Assembly (NCBI GenBank): GCA_030272585.1
Contig: BSYQ01000005.1
Location: forward strand, 4,681,501 to 4,745,500
Origin: Bryopsis sp. KO-2023
Taxonomy: Eukaryota > Chlorophyta > Ulvophyceae > Bryopsidales > Bryopsidaceae
Direction: 5' to 3'
DNA: 64,000 nucleotides
Below the pieces are notes generated by a model. The model saw only the letters and a list, made by a program, of their open reading frames with translations, did not search any database and had not been told where the DNA came from. Made by a program: the position numbers and the translations under genes. Positions within the stretch are counted from its first letter, which is position 1. Every line of letters begins with the position of its first letter. Below, one piece after another: positions 1-9,697 of this stretch.

Positions 1-780
1 TCCATTCATGTCATTCCAAACCATCTACCAACTGACAAAAATCCCACCACGGCCTCTTGCATCCAATTGCGATTCAAATGGTGTTTTCAAGAAACGATCA
101 CAGAAAGGGGTGTCTCTCCACGGTCCTCCACGATGCATACTAAAACCTATCATGGCCTGACGCGTCGTTTCGATGCGTCTTCGTGGAGGATCGTAGTGAA
201 ACGCAATGGTTTCTACTGGTGAACAGTGCCTGACTCCAGAGTAAGAGGAGTTTGTTCGAGACGAGTTTGTTCAAGAGGGAATAGGAGGCTTGCGAGTACG
301 GGAGCAAAACTCGACCAAAACCGAGGACGAGGGCCAGAACTTCCCGAGTCTTTCCACAGGCGCCTTTCACCTGTTCGTCCAGGCATCACTCATCTTTCAG
401 TTCCACTCTGGCCATTCATTATCACCACAAACACCGGTCCACCATGAATGACATAGATATATCATGGCAGCCCTTCTCGTGGCGACCATCGTAACGTTGC
501 AGAACAGAAAAGAACTTGTTTTCCTTGTTTCAGACAATATCACGCACTGAGCGTGGTCTCCATACAACTCTGGAAACCACACATAATCCGTAGCCCAAAG
601 CACCTCCAGCAGCGGAAGGTGCGTGTAATTTTCACAGGACGTGAGATAAACTAAAACGACGGATAATATCATCCCTGTCACCTATTCTGCTGTGTAGAAC
701 GCAGTGCGGGCTGATCGCTGCGTCAGTGAGATAGGGAGTTTGGATTATTCAGGCCAAGAAAGAGACGAAGAAGGGGGAGC
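1..780. other. Upstream region of the first KCTD-like gene, no gene seen
   Basis: No convincing coding frame is visible here; the open frames are short and on both strands. The last 70 bases before the ATG at 781 resemble the sequence upstream of the two other KCTD-like copies (purine-rich run ending GGGAGC before the ATG, preceded by CTGATCGCTG). The 5' flank was therefore duplicated together with the gene. Confidence 0.5.
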
Positions 781-1905
781 ATGACGGACGTGGTGATTTT
801 TGATGTTGGAGGGCAAAGGTTTTCGACCACCTTGCAAACGCTCCAGCGATATCCAAAGTCGTTTTTGCCGGCGATGTGCACAGATTGTCATGATGCGGTT
901 GGAATAGGGAAGGAAATTCACATAGATCGCAGCCCGGCTGGGTTTGGGTGGGTTTTGGAGATTTACAGGTGCGAACAGTCGCATTTACAGTTGTAGTTTC
1001 CTAGTGTTGCTCGTGCGAACAACGAACGTTGCATTGGAAGTATGCACCTAGGACTTTTTGGCTGAAGCCATTGTTACAGAATATTTTGTAACAAAATATT
1101 GAACATCTGAAAATCCATGGATAAGTGTTCCTGGGTTGATCTTCTATGCCATAAGTCTTGGAGAGCACAACCGCTTGTTTGTGATTTGCTGTGGAGTATG
1201 CCGGTGAGCATCAAAATTCCCATACAGGCAGAATTGATGTGGTGGGTGGAATTGCCTCAACCACATGATCTGCTCCACAATTTAGTTTTCATGAGATGGG
1301 TGGCCGCACGCTCAGTTCAATGTTGTGTGCCATTCAGGGGATGTGCAACGAAGATATCTCAGAGCATTCCTTCAGACTGGGGACTGACTGACATGGAGGA
1401 TGAACTGAACTTTTACCAATTGCCCGCTCCAAACCAACTGTTGCCACCTTTCCATGGGGAATCGTTGCTCAGACAGGAAAAAAAGGCACTGAAGACGTTG
1501 GGGGATGAAATGCTGGCTGCTATGAGTGCTGAAGAGGGGAGTATCTACCTTGAAGACAATGTTGGGTTTGGTGTTTGTTTGGATAAGGATAAATCCAGAG
1601 AGAACGCCCTGAAGGCAATATTTTTGGGTCAAGTTACAAATCTTTTAGATGTTGTTACTGTTTTACATAAGACCCGTTTTCATTGGACTCTTCCCATTTC
1701 ATCGATTGGAAATGGAAGATGGAAGTATTGTGGGGTGTCATTCATAACGCTCAGCGACAATCAGTTGGGAATATTGAATGAGCACGTCAGAAAATTTGGA
1801 TTCAGCATTTCGCAGAGTTGTGGTACTCTTCCAGACGGTAAATATGGTACCCTTCATACTTATGGTATGATTCCGCTTTTGAAGGTTGGGTGGCGAGACC
1901 AGTGA
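781..1905 (+). CDS. KCTD-like protein, T1/BTB domain, copy 1 (two exons)
   Basis: Model: exon 1 781-968, exon 2 1338-1905, 251 residues. Exon 1 carries the start of a potassium-channel-tetramerisation (T1/BTB) domain: VVIFDVGGQRFSTTLQTLQRYP, then a conserved DRS..GFGWVLEIYR stretch. Exon 2 completes it with a DMEDELNFYQLPAP segment, which matches the end of KCTD T1 domains (EAEFY). The intron is GT-AG in phase 2; I chose the acceptor at 1337 because a pyrimidine-rich tract precedes it and it gives a normal T1 length, but one at 1364 is also in frame. About 180 C-terminal residues follow, ending in a block (GVSF.TLSDN.L...LRKFGF.IS) shared with the other copies that I do not recognise. KCTD proteins often act as oligomeric adaptors, some of them for cullin-3 ligases; that role is inferred only from the family. 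Confidence 0.7.
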
Positions 1906-3300
1906 ACGAGGATGCGAAATTTGACCTGTATGCTGAGCAAGAAAAATGGGGAAGAAACTTTGAAACGAGTGGGTGGTGCAGGCAGAGATGGTTGGTTTTG
2001 TTGCAAACATTAACCTTTCATTAAAACTTGCCATTGAAGGATTTTCCTTTCTTTGCATTTTTTTTTCCAGTCTACTGGGAATAGTCTCGAAAGGAGTGCA
2101 ACGATTCCTGGTGCACAAGCTATTTCTGAGTTATTTGGGGGGGGGGGGGTAGTTTCTTTTTGTTTTTGTTTTGGTTGTTTCTTGCAGAAGGGCTTATGGA
2201 TCTAAGATATTTTTTTGATGTAGTGATTGTCTGGTATTGCGATAGGAGCAGAGCGACTCCTCAGGCAACATGTAATCATTGATTGATGGATACTATTTTG
2301 GTTCGCTTCATTTCGAATTTGGGACATTAAAGTCAAATTTGACTTTGCTGTTTAGACCCAATTTTAAGGAAAACAAATGTCACGTACAATTTCTTTTACA
2401 ATAACAAACAAACAAACAAACAAACATCAAATTACATTGTTTTACAATAACCAGTAGCACAACTCTCGTGACCACCCAAGCCATCTCGTGCGATTGATCT
2501 CCAGTCGACTTGTTCTCGATAATATTGATATTCACACTACCTGAACACAGTACCAATAACACCTAACAACTGAAATGGTTAAAGCATCGAACTCCTTTCA
2601 CTTCCAAAGTTCCTTGTATCTGTCGCCAAATGGGCCCTGGGGATCGGTCGGGAGTCCAAAGCCTCACCGACTCACTCCCCTCAAACGTATTGCAAAAATG
2701 ACCTGTAGTGCTCTTGGGAGATGTGCCGAGAGGAGGTCGTTTTCGTTTTTTTCCCCGGCATGCTGGTCCCACTGTCATTGACTTCCATTTCGAGGACGGC
2801 GAGGTCGAAAGTGCCTGGCTGGGTGTCGATGTAGTGGAGTCTTGTGTTTGAGCGGAGAGAAAGGGATATTCTTCTATGATTAACCCGGTATCGAATCCAC
2901 AAGTGCGATACGACGCCGCCACGACCCATCCGCCGGAAACTCCTTGGAGAGGCGGCCGTAAAATGAATGGTGTAATTTTGGAGTCGTCGCAGTCCATCCC
3001 TAGTGTCGGATTCATATTTTTGTATCGAAGCTTCATAACTTAGAAATGGGGAAGGGGATAGTGCCATGGCGTGTACGTATATAGCTGTAGGGCCGCAACG
3101 TGGCCGTAATATTTAGGAGAAGGCTCTGGGTTGTAATCCTTCCCGTTGCGACCCTCTTGTGCTTCCGTGAACTAAAGGACCAACACTCGAGTTGCTCGCT
3201 TGTGTCCGCCGGTGGGCTATTCCTGACTCAGCGACACTGGTCAGTGAGATAGGGAGGTTTTGGATTCGTGAGCCCAAGAAAGAGACTAAGGAGGGGAGCA
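1906..3300. other. Intergenic, simple repeats, no supported gene
   Basis: It contains a G tract near 2138-2149, a (CAAA)n run near 2402-2425 and A/T-rich sequence. Minus-strand open frames at 2563-3067 read as partly protein-like but show no domain or splice context, so they are not called. The last ~75 bases repeat the 5' flank of the other KCTD-like copies. Confidence 0.4.
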
Positions 3301-3960
3301 TGACGGACGTGGTGGTGTTCGACGTTGGAGGGCAGAGGTTTTCGACCACCATGCAAACGCTCCAGCGATATCCAGAGTCGTTTTTGCCGGCGATGTGCAG
3401 AGATTGTCATGATGCCGTTGGATGACTGACATGGAGGATGAACTGAACTTTTACCAGTTGCCCGCTCCAGACCAACTGTTGCCATCTTTCCATGGGGAAC
3501 TGTTGTACAGACGGGAAAAAGAGGAGTTGAGGAATTTGGGGGACAGGATGCTGGCTGATCTGCGCGCTCAAGAGGGGAGTATCTGTTTCGTACAGTATAT
3601 TGGGTTTTTTTATTTATTTAGATAGGGCTAAGCCGGGAACCCTCAATGCGTTGTGTTTGGGCCACAATAAGACTTCACTGAGTACCTCTGAGCGGAGCAT
3701 ATCTTCCGTTTCTCACTTTTTCTACGGACTTGGACCCCAAGATGGGGCTTCACAGATGGAAGGTGGAAGATTCACTCTTTGTGGGGTGTCAATTTTGTCG
3801 CTCAGCGACAAACTGTTGAACAGTTGAAAACATTGAGTGAGCATTTCAGAAAATTTGGATTTAGTATATCTCAGTGTTCCAGTTACGACACATCACATGG
3901 GATTCCGGTTTTAAAAGTAAGCTGGAAAAACCGTCGAATCAAGGAAATTAAATTTTTACG
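3301..3960 (+). pseudogene. KCTD-like pseudogene, copy 2, internal deletion and frameshifts
   Basis: The copy starts like copies 1 and 3 (MTDVVVFDVGGQRFSTT...) but at 3420 jumps directly from DCHDAVG to the GACTGACATGGAGGATGAACTG segment of exon 2. The deletion removes the end of exon 1, the whole intron and the start of exon 2. A TGA stop follows immediately at 3423-3425. The rest is spread over three frames: ELNFYQLPAP from 3422, the middle after 3600, and LSEHFRKFGFSIS after 3779. That means at least two further frameshifts. It lies about 320 bp upstream of the PAT-like element and is probably a dead duplicate. Confidence 0.75.
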
Positions 3961-4276
3961 TGTCTGCGTGAGTTTAAAAAGTTTGGAAGGAGCGGGACGG
4001 CTGGTTTTCTTCCGGTGTTAACATTTTTTGTGGAAGTTTGGCTATTCATTTTGCCGGGGATTTTCGCAGCAGTTTTCAGTGGCAACATCAGTCGGTCTTT
4101 TTTTCAAATCACAAAGCAATAAAATCGACCATCAAATCGACTCATGATGAGCATGAGTCCCTTCTACGACAACAAGAAAAAACTGCTCTGGTGTATGAAT
4201 GCTGAATAAAACTCAAGTTCACATGTTTTGGAGGCGAGGTCATTCATATGGAGGAATAGACAGACGGCCGTCGTAT

Positions 4277-4434
4277 TGGGACGTTACATTAAGTAGAGGA
4301 GATTAAATAACGAGTGAGTCTCGGCTCCAGGGTGGGAAAAGACTAGTTCCAAGATGTGATAGGCTGGCAGTGTGCTTTTGAGCAGCAGTTAGTATTTATT
4401 CACAGTTGGGAGCTGTAGTTTCATCTCGTTTTCT
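4277..4434. repeat. PAT-like element repeat A1
   Basis: It is the direct copy of 8396-8553, reading TGGGACGTTACATTAAG at its left end and CATCTCGTTTTCT at its right end. It forms the left terminus of the DIRS element. Confidence 0.9.
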
Positions 4435-4523
4435 TTTTTGAAAACGTATACACTTGCGTGTTTAAACTCTCGAGACTTGAGTGTCTCGTTTCTACGACTC
4501 CCGTTATTGCGGTGTTCTGTCGT

Positions 4524-5201
4524 ATGCAGCACAACGTTCCCCAGAATTGGAGGCCGGCTTTTTTGGAGACTGCGAGCTCTTACGGCTTTTCGTTGCCTGA
4601 GCACGTTACGTCGTTCGCTGTGGAGCCCAACGGTGTGCCTCACTTGCGCACTAATCCAGTGGATCGCCCTGCAGGAGCTGTGCAATTTGGGCATTGGTTC
4701 GATATTGGGTCTACAGCAAGGGGCGGTCGGTTGTTAACGCAATTGGGAGATAGGTCGTCGTTTGCCCACGAGGCATCAAATTGGGCCCCTGTTGTGAGTT
4801 ACTTATTCGATCTCACTGGGTTTATTGCGGCCTTTCTCGCCCATCACGAAGTGGCGGACGAGTTGCGTGGCGCCTTGGTAGGCTGGTTCGTGGCATTGTC
4901 GCGTACAACTGATTTGGCGGCCTCCCAATTTTTGGTACTAAAAACTCGAGGGGAATTCGACCAGAACGGTCAACCTGCTGCAAGCGGTTTGCAAACCGCT
5001 ATTCATTTGTGGGGTTCTACCCAGGAATTGTTGCCTCCTGTGGTTCGTACGTTTTATGAAGGGTTGCGCTCCAGGACCGAAAAAGAGAGTATCCGAAAGG
5101 CAGCCCAAGACGGACAGAAGCAGGGAGGACGAAGAAAGTCCCGTGGCGGAAAGAAGGGACGTGATCCAGCAAAACCACCCCCTGCAACCGACGAAGCCTA
5201 A
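4524..5201 (+). CDS. Gag-like protein of PAT-like element
   Basis: The frame is 226 codons from the first in-frame ATG at 4524 (the frame is open from a GTG at 4458), with its stop 11 bases before the RT start codon. The C-terminal ~45 residues are strongly basic (GGRRKSRGGKKGRD), as expected for a nucleic-acid-binding gag. There is no CCHC zinc knuckle. The body has no motif I recognise; the assignment rests on its position upstream of RT and the basic tail. Confidence 0.6.
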   Translation: MQHNVPQNWRPAFLETASSYGFSLPEHVTSFAVEPNGVPHLRTNPVDRPAGAVQFGHWFDIGSTARGGRLLTQLGDRSSFAHEASNWAPVVSYLFDLTGFIAAFLAHHEVADELRGALVGWFVALSRTTDLAASQFLVLKTRGEFDQNGQPAASGLQTAIHLWGSTQELLPPVVRTFYEGLRSRTEKESIRKAAQDGQKQGGRRKSRGGKKGRDPAKPPPATDEA

Positions 5202-5212
5202 CGCAGTGTCGG

Positions 5213-7246
5213 ATGGCGCAGTGGGCTTGGGCACAGCGCGAGGAAGCACGGCTGAGGACGAAATTTGGTATTCAGAAGCCTCCTCATTATGTTCGAGTCC
5301 GCCGTCAGCTGGCTCAGTGGAAGGAGATCGGAGCAGACAAAAATGTGCTAAAGTGGATAGCGCAGGGGGTGAGGATCGAATGGAAAAGGCCGTTGGAGCC
5401 CTTCGATTTGGGTTCCACGATATTGAAAACTCAAGAGGAGCGCGTAGCATGGAAGGAGCTATTACCGAAGTACCTAGAGACGGGCGGCTTGAGGCCAGCG
5501 CGTTGCGCCCGCTTCATTTCTCGCGGGTTTTTGATTCCGAAGTACCGCGAGGGGAGGATTACTTCGTTTCGTCTCGTGATCGATCTCCGCCATGTGAACG
5601 AACATACGGTCAAGCGGTCGATGAGATACGAACGACTCAAGGAAGCGGTTCCCTGGATCCGGGACAGTTCGGGTTTAATAGCCTTCGATATCGCCGAGGC
5701 GTTCCACCACGTTTCGATTCACAAGGAGGACCGTCGTCATTTTTGCATTCGAGTGGAGGACAAGGTTTACGAAGTTCCCTCCCTCCCGTTCGGATGGACA
5801 TCCAGTCCAAGGATTTTCAGTCGGTTTACCAAGCCGATTGCTCGCTTTCTGAGAAATCCCCACAGTGTGCCTTGCCCTTCAACCCCAGCGTTAGCAAGGT
5901 ATTGGCACCAGGGGAGTTCGGGAAGTTTTCTGTTTTATCTGGACGACATCCTAGGAGGACATCCGAATGCTTCGAAGGAATGGGGTTCTCAGGTGAGGGA
6001 CGTGGTGGAAGCTTTGGGGATCACCATACGCGAAGAGAAGAGTTGTTTTGCGCCGCAGCGTCAGGTGATGCACCTCGGTCTGCAATTGGATTTGGACAGG
6101 GGGTTAATTTTGGTGCCTTCGCACGTCGAAACCCAGTTATTCGAGAAAGCGGGGAAACTTCTCAAGGTGATTCGCGACAACAAGGGTTCGGCGCCAGCGC
6201 GCTTAGTGGCGAGTTTTGTCGGGAAAGCTTGCTCAGTTCTAGCCGCGATTCCCACGGCGCGCTTTTTCCTAGGGGAACTTTTTCTCAGTTTGAAAGGAAA
6301 AAGGAAATGGACCAGTTGGGTGCGAATCCCTTTGAAAGCCATCAAACAAATTGTTTGGTGGCAGCAAATCCCGCAACATTGGCACGGTCGGGCCATGGAG
6401 TGGGTTCCATCGATACGCATGGAGTCGGACGCGTCAGAGGTGGGCTGGGGGGTGGCTTTGGGGTCGCCCAGCACCCTTTCCAAGACACGCCCTTCCAAGG
6501 AACCAAACTATCTGATCGCCAAGGGATTGTGGACTCTCGAAGATCGTCCACGTTCCATCAACTTCAAGGAACTCAAGGCGATTTTGTTGGGACTACTGGC
6601 CTTCAAGGAAGTGGTAAAGGACCAACGCTTGGAGATTGTGACGGACTCCCAAGTTTGTTACCACATACTTCGAGGCGTGTATACCAATATTCCGAGGCTG
6701 AGAGCGGTTCTGGGGCAGATTTTGGAGGTGTGCGAAGCCAAGCATATCGAGTGGAAGATGAAGTGGTGGGGAACTTTGGAGAATTACAGAGCCGATCAGT
6801 TATCAAGGATGGTCGAGGCGGGGGATATCGCTCTCAATCCGGCAATTTTTCGATGGCTGTGCCAGGAGTGCCGATTTCGTCCAACTGTGGACAGATTCGC
6901 GGCTCTGCACAATTCACAGTTACCCCGATTCAATGCAATTTCGGCCGACCCTCAAGCGGAGAATATCGATGCGCTGAGGCAAACCCATCAAGCTTGGAGT
7001 TTGGAGAAAAATTATTGCTTCCCTCCCTTCGGCCTGGTCCCTCAATTAGTCCAACTGATCAAGGAGGTGAAACCGATCGAGGCATTACTGGTGGTTCCGC
7101 GTTGGGAAGCGAAACATTGGTACAGGGATCTGTGCATGATGGCAACGAAGCGCCTTCTCCTCCCGATGGATTCGTCGACGTTTCTGAAAGGGACGCAGCC
7201 GTTTATACCAAGGTGGCCGATGAAGTGTTTTTCGATAAAGCACTAA
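5213..7246 (+). CDS. Reverse transcriptase-RNase H of PAT-like element
   Basis: The ORF is 677 codons from ATG 5213. RT blocks appear in order: FRLVIDLRHVN, LIAFDIAEAFHHVSIH (motif A aspartate), LPFGWTSSPRIFS (motif B) and FLFYLDDILGG (motif C, YLDD). RNase H follows, with MESDASEVGWG, INFKELKAILLG, EIVTDSQ and RADQLSR, supplying the acidic residues D-E-D-D. A ~180-residue tail follows RNase H without a recognisable methyltransferase domain. The frame is intact. It would copy the element RNA into the DNA that the downstream recombinase integrates. A second long frame (5056-8322) runs over this whole gene in another phase; see findings. Confidence 0.92.
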   Translation: MAQWAWAQREEARLRTKFGIQKPPHYVRVRRQLAQWKEIGADKNVLKWIAQGVRIEWKRPLEPFDLGSTILKTQEERVAWKELLPKYLETGGLRPARCARFISRGFLIPKYREGRITSFRLVIDLRHVNEHTVKRSMRYERLKEAVPWIRDSSGLIAFDIAEAFHHVSIHKEDRRHFCIRVEDKVYEVPSLPFGWTSSPRIFSRFTKPIARFLRNPHSVPCPSTPALARYWHQGSSGSFLFYLDDILGGHPNASKEWGSQVRDVVEALGITIREEKSCFAPQRQVMHLGLQLDLDRGLILVPSHVETQLFEKAGKLLKVIRDNKGSAPARLVASFVGKACSVLAAIPTARFFLGELFLSLKGKRKWTSWVRIPLKAIKQIVWWQQIPQHWHGRAMEWVPSIRMESDASEVGWGVALGSPSTLSKTRPSKEPNYLIAKGLWTLEDRPRSINFKELKAILLGLLAFKEVVKDQRLEIVTDSQVCYHILRGVYTNIPRLRAVLGQILEVCEAKHIEWKMKWWGTLENYRADQLSRMVEAGDIALNPAIFRWLCQECRFRPTVDRFAALHNSQLPRFNAISADPQAENIDALRQTHQAWSLEKNYCFPPFGLVPQLVQLIKEVKPIEALLVVPRWEAKHWYRDLCMMATKRLLLPMDSSTFLKGTQPFIPRWPMKCFSIKH

Positions 7247-8322
7247 TTGCTAAATTGCATGCAGAGTTGGGTAAGCCACCTGCACATTTACAGTGGGACA
7301 CCCTTTTGAGTGTTGGAAGCGCGGTTGCGACGCGTTTTAAAGAGTTCTCAGCAGAGGAGCGAATGGAGCTGCTCGAGCAGTTGTGGTCCAGCAATGCTAT
7401 TATGGGTCGCAAGACAATTTGGTCCAAATTCGGAAAATTTTGGAAATTTGCAGTGGAGCGGCAACAGAGCCCCATTCCGGCTTCAAGGGAGTTAGTGTAT
7501 CAGTACCTTCTCCACCTGCGCAGGACTTCAGAAATATCGGCAGTTTCAGCACCGCAATATCTGGCTGCGATTACTACCGCTCACGCGTGGTTTGGGGAGA
7601 CACATTATGCTGCCAAGGATGAGTTGACGTCAAGGGTTATATCCAGTTGGGAACTGCAGAGCGCGAAGTCTGACCCACCAACGCCGGAGCATACACCGTT
7701 TCCTTCTCAAGCGGTGGGTTGGCTCCATGAATCAGTGGGGGGTTGGGATTTACGCGCAATGCGTGACGGACTGGCGGCTGTTATCGCGTTCATATTTTTT
7801 TCGCGAGCAGATACCTACGCCAACATCCAGGTTGGCGATTTATCATGGTCGGTGGAGGAAGTCAGTGTGTCGTTTGTGGAGTATCGCGCCAAAGGAAAGA
7901 ACCGTCAAGAGCTTCGACGCCAGCGAAAATTTTTTTCGAAAGGATTACCCCAGCTTCCCAGTCTCTTACAGGAATTTAATCGATTATGCTGTGAGGCTTT
8001 TCAAGAGGTATCGATGCAAAGGAGCAATTATTTTTGGCAGTTGCCTTCCGAAAGTGTGCCTTCTCCGAGCAGTATGCGCTTAGCGCTGTTGCGTTTGTTA
8101 CCAGCATTGCGTTCCGCTGGGGTTTTACAATCAGGGGATTTTTTGGGCACACATACGTTTCGTAGGGGAGGATGTACTGCCATGTTTTCGGCAAAGGTTC
8201 CTCTGGATCGCATTCGAGATTGGGGAGGTTGGGCTGTGGGTTCAAAATCAATTCATAAGTATTTGAAGCTTTCTCAAATTTTTCATCCATTGGATTCGGC
8301 TATTTTCTCTTGGCTGGTTTGA
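7247..8322 (+). CDS. Tyrosine recombinase of PAT-like element
   Basis: This is the C-terminal part of an open frame that begins at ATG 5056, in a different phase from RT. Recombinase-like sequence starts about 7200, so the RT and recombinase frames overlap and the true start codon is unclear; the start given here is simply the end of RT. Catalytic residues of the R-H-R-Y family are visible: arginine in FIFFSRADT, HTFRRGG (H-x-x-R) and the tyrosine in IHKYLK near the C-terminus. This enzyme replaces the integrase of LTR elements and inserts a circular DNA copy. Nothing appears broken. Confidence 0.88.
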
Positions 8323-8337
8323 GTTAGTGGGACATAT

Positions 8338-8398
8338 GGCATTCAAATTATTATTGGGTTTCGGGAAAGGAAAAGAAGCAAACTAAGTGATTTAATGG
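8338..8398. repeat. PAT-like element repeat B1
   Basis: It is the direct copy of 8674-8734 (GGCATTCAAATTATTATTGG...AATGG) and lies between the recombinase stop and A2. Confidence 0.88.
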
Positions 8399-8553
8399 GA
8401 CGTTACATTAAGTAGAGGAGATTAAATAACGAGTGAGTCTCGGCTCCAGGGTGGGAAAAGACTAGTTCCAAGATGTGATAGGCTGGCAGTGTGCTTTTGA
8501 GCAGCAGTTAGTATTTATTCACAGTTGGGAGCTGTAGTTTCATCTCGTTTTCT
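8396..8553. repeat. PAT-like element repeat A2
   Basis: It is the second copy of A1, overlapping B1 by TGG. The following 120 bases (8554-8673) are unique to the A2-B2 interval. Confidence 0.88.
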
Positions 8554-8673
8554 CCCACCCACCCAGATTTGGATCCCCTTTGTTTGTTTCTCTTGTTAGG
8601 TATTAAGTATTATTAGAGTATTATTGGGACAGATTTTGTGATATGTTTGAACGAACGATCAAAGCAAGTGTAA

Positions 8674-8734
8674 GGCATTCAAATTATTATTGGGTTTCGG
8701 GAAAGGAAAAGAAGCAAACTAAGTGATTTAATGG
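8674..8734. repeat. PAT-like element repeat B2, right terminus
   Basis: It is the second copy of B1 and marks the right end of the element. Sequence after 8734 has no counterpart at B1. Confidence 0.85.
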
Positions 8735-9697
8735 AGCGATCTCACTTTGACCCTTTGTGAAAAGCACCGACACTGTGTGGAAAAAGTACACCGACCGCGT
8801 TACATCCTTTTTTAGGGGTCTGCGTTGTTGAAGCATGCACGTGCATGAACCGGCGGGCAGTTAGATGTTCCAAGGGGAATCAAACAATCTGCTTTGCTTT
8901 TTTGCCGTGGTTTTAGTTTTTAAGAAACACGGACCGCCCACGAGCAAACAACATCCTGGAGCAATGGATGAGCGCACAAAAAGGAAAGTAGAAGCGGTTA
9001 AGAAAAACTGAATGCATCCGTACAAAAATAAATATATATACATGTGTTCCGGTTTGAAAACGTCTCTCATGGCGAGCATCTTCTTTTTTCTTGTGAGGAA
9101 CACAATCTCTCGATAATTACTATTATAATAATAATTCATAGTAATTACTCAAGTTTTTCACTTCAGGGCAAAATAAATCCTTTTCTTTAGAAACAAGCTT
9201 GTTTCACCCAATAACATTTAAAAAAAAAAAAAAGTAACATTAACCAAGGATTTCACACGCCCCGACTCGTTATCTCCACACAAGAGTTGATCAATGATGG
9301 GGGTGCTATTTTTTCCCCATCCTTTCCGCGATCACTGGTGGTGTGTCGCACTTACAGGGGTGTTGCAGTGTTGCGAACCAATCGCTTTTACACGAAGAGT
9401 TGTTCAAAGACATCATAAACTTCCGTTTACTTCCGCTTCCCCCAGTTTCTGTGAAGCATGCGAAACACCACACGAAATCGACCAATTTGATCCTTTTCTC
9501 AATGGGGGGAAGATATATCAGCCGCCATGGCAGCCAGTCTCCAGCCAAAAGAGCTGTGACGGTGGTCGTCTAGTGCGACGCGAGGTAAAACTGAAACGAC
9601 ATGCAGTATCCCCACGTGGACCTCAACCCCTGCCTCCGTTTCTGGTATTTAGAACGGAGTCCGAGCTGATCGCTGCGAGAGAAGTGGGGAATTTAAA
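8735..9697. other. Intergenic before KCTD-like copy 3
   Basis: No gene is seen. It holds A/T-rich sequence with an A13 run near 9221-9233. The last stretch repeats the KCTD copy 5' flank (AGAACGGAGTCCGAGCTGAT...). Confidence 0.4.

Larger units (their letters stand above)
4277..8734 (+). mobile_element. PAT-like DIRS retrotransposon (tyrosine recombinase, split direct repeats), complete
   Basis: The ends form the A1-ORFs-B1-A2-B2 layout of PAT/Ngaro-type DIRS elements. A1 4277-4434 is repeated as A2 8396-8553 (158 bp each), and B1 8338-8398 as B2 8674-8734 (61 bp each); B1 and A2 overlap by three bases. Inside are a gag-like ORF, reverse transcriptase/RNase H and a tyrosine recombinase, all uninterrupted. 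No target duplication is expected or seen, because these elements integrate by site-specific recombination. No methyltransferase domain is present, which also fits PAT/Ngaro rather than DIRS1. Repeats that look identical and open frames suggest recent activity. Confidence 0.9.

Noticed and set aside
2563..3067. Minus-strand frames of 128 and 157 codons
   Set aside because: Two overlapping frames compete, neither has a domain or splice partner, and the region overlaps the duplicated KCTD flank.
7000..7250. Methyltransferase domain after RNase H in the PAT-like element
   Set aside because: The RT tail is short and shows no adenine-methylase motifs, in line with PAT/Ngaro rather than DIRS1.
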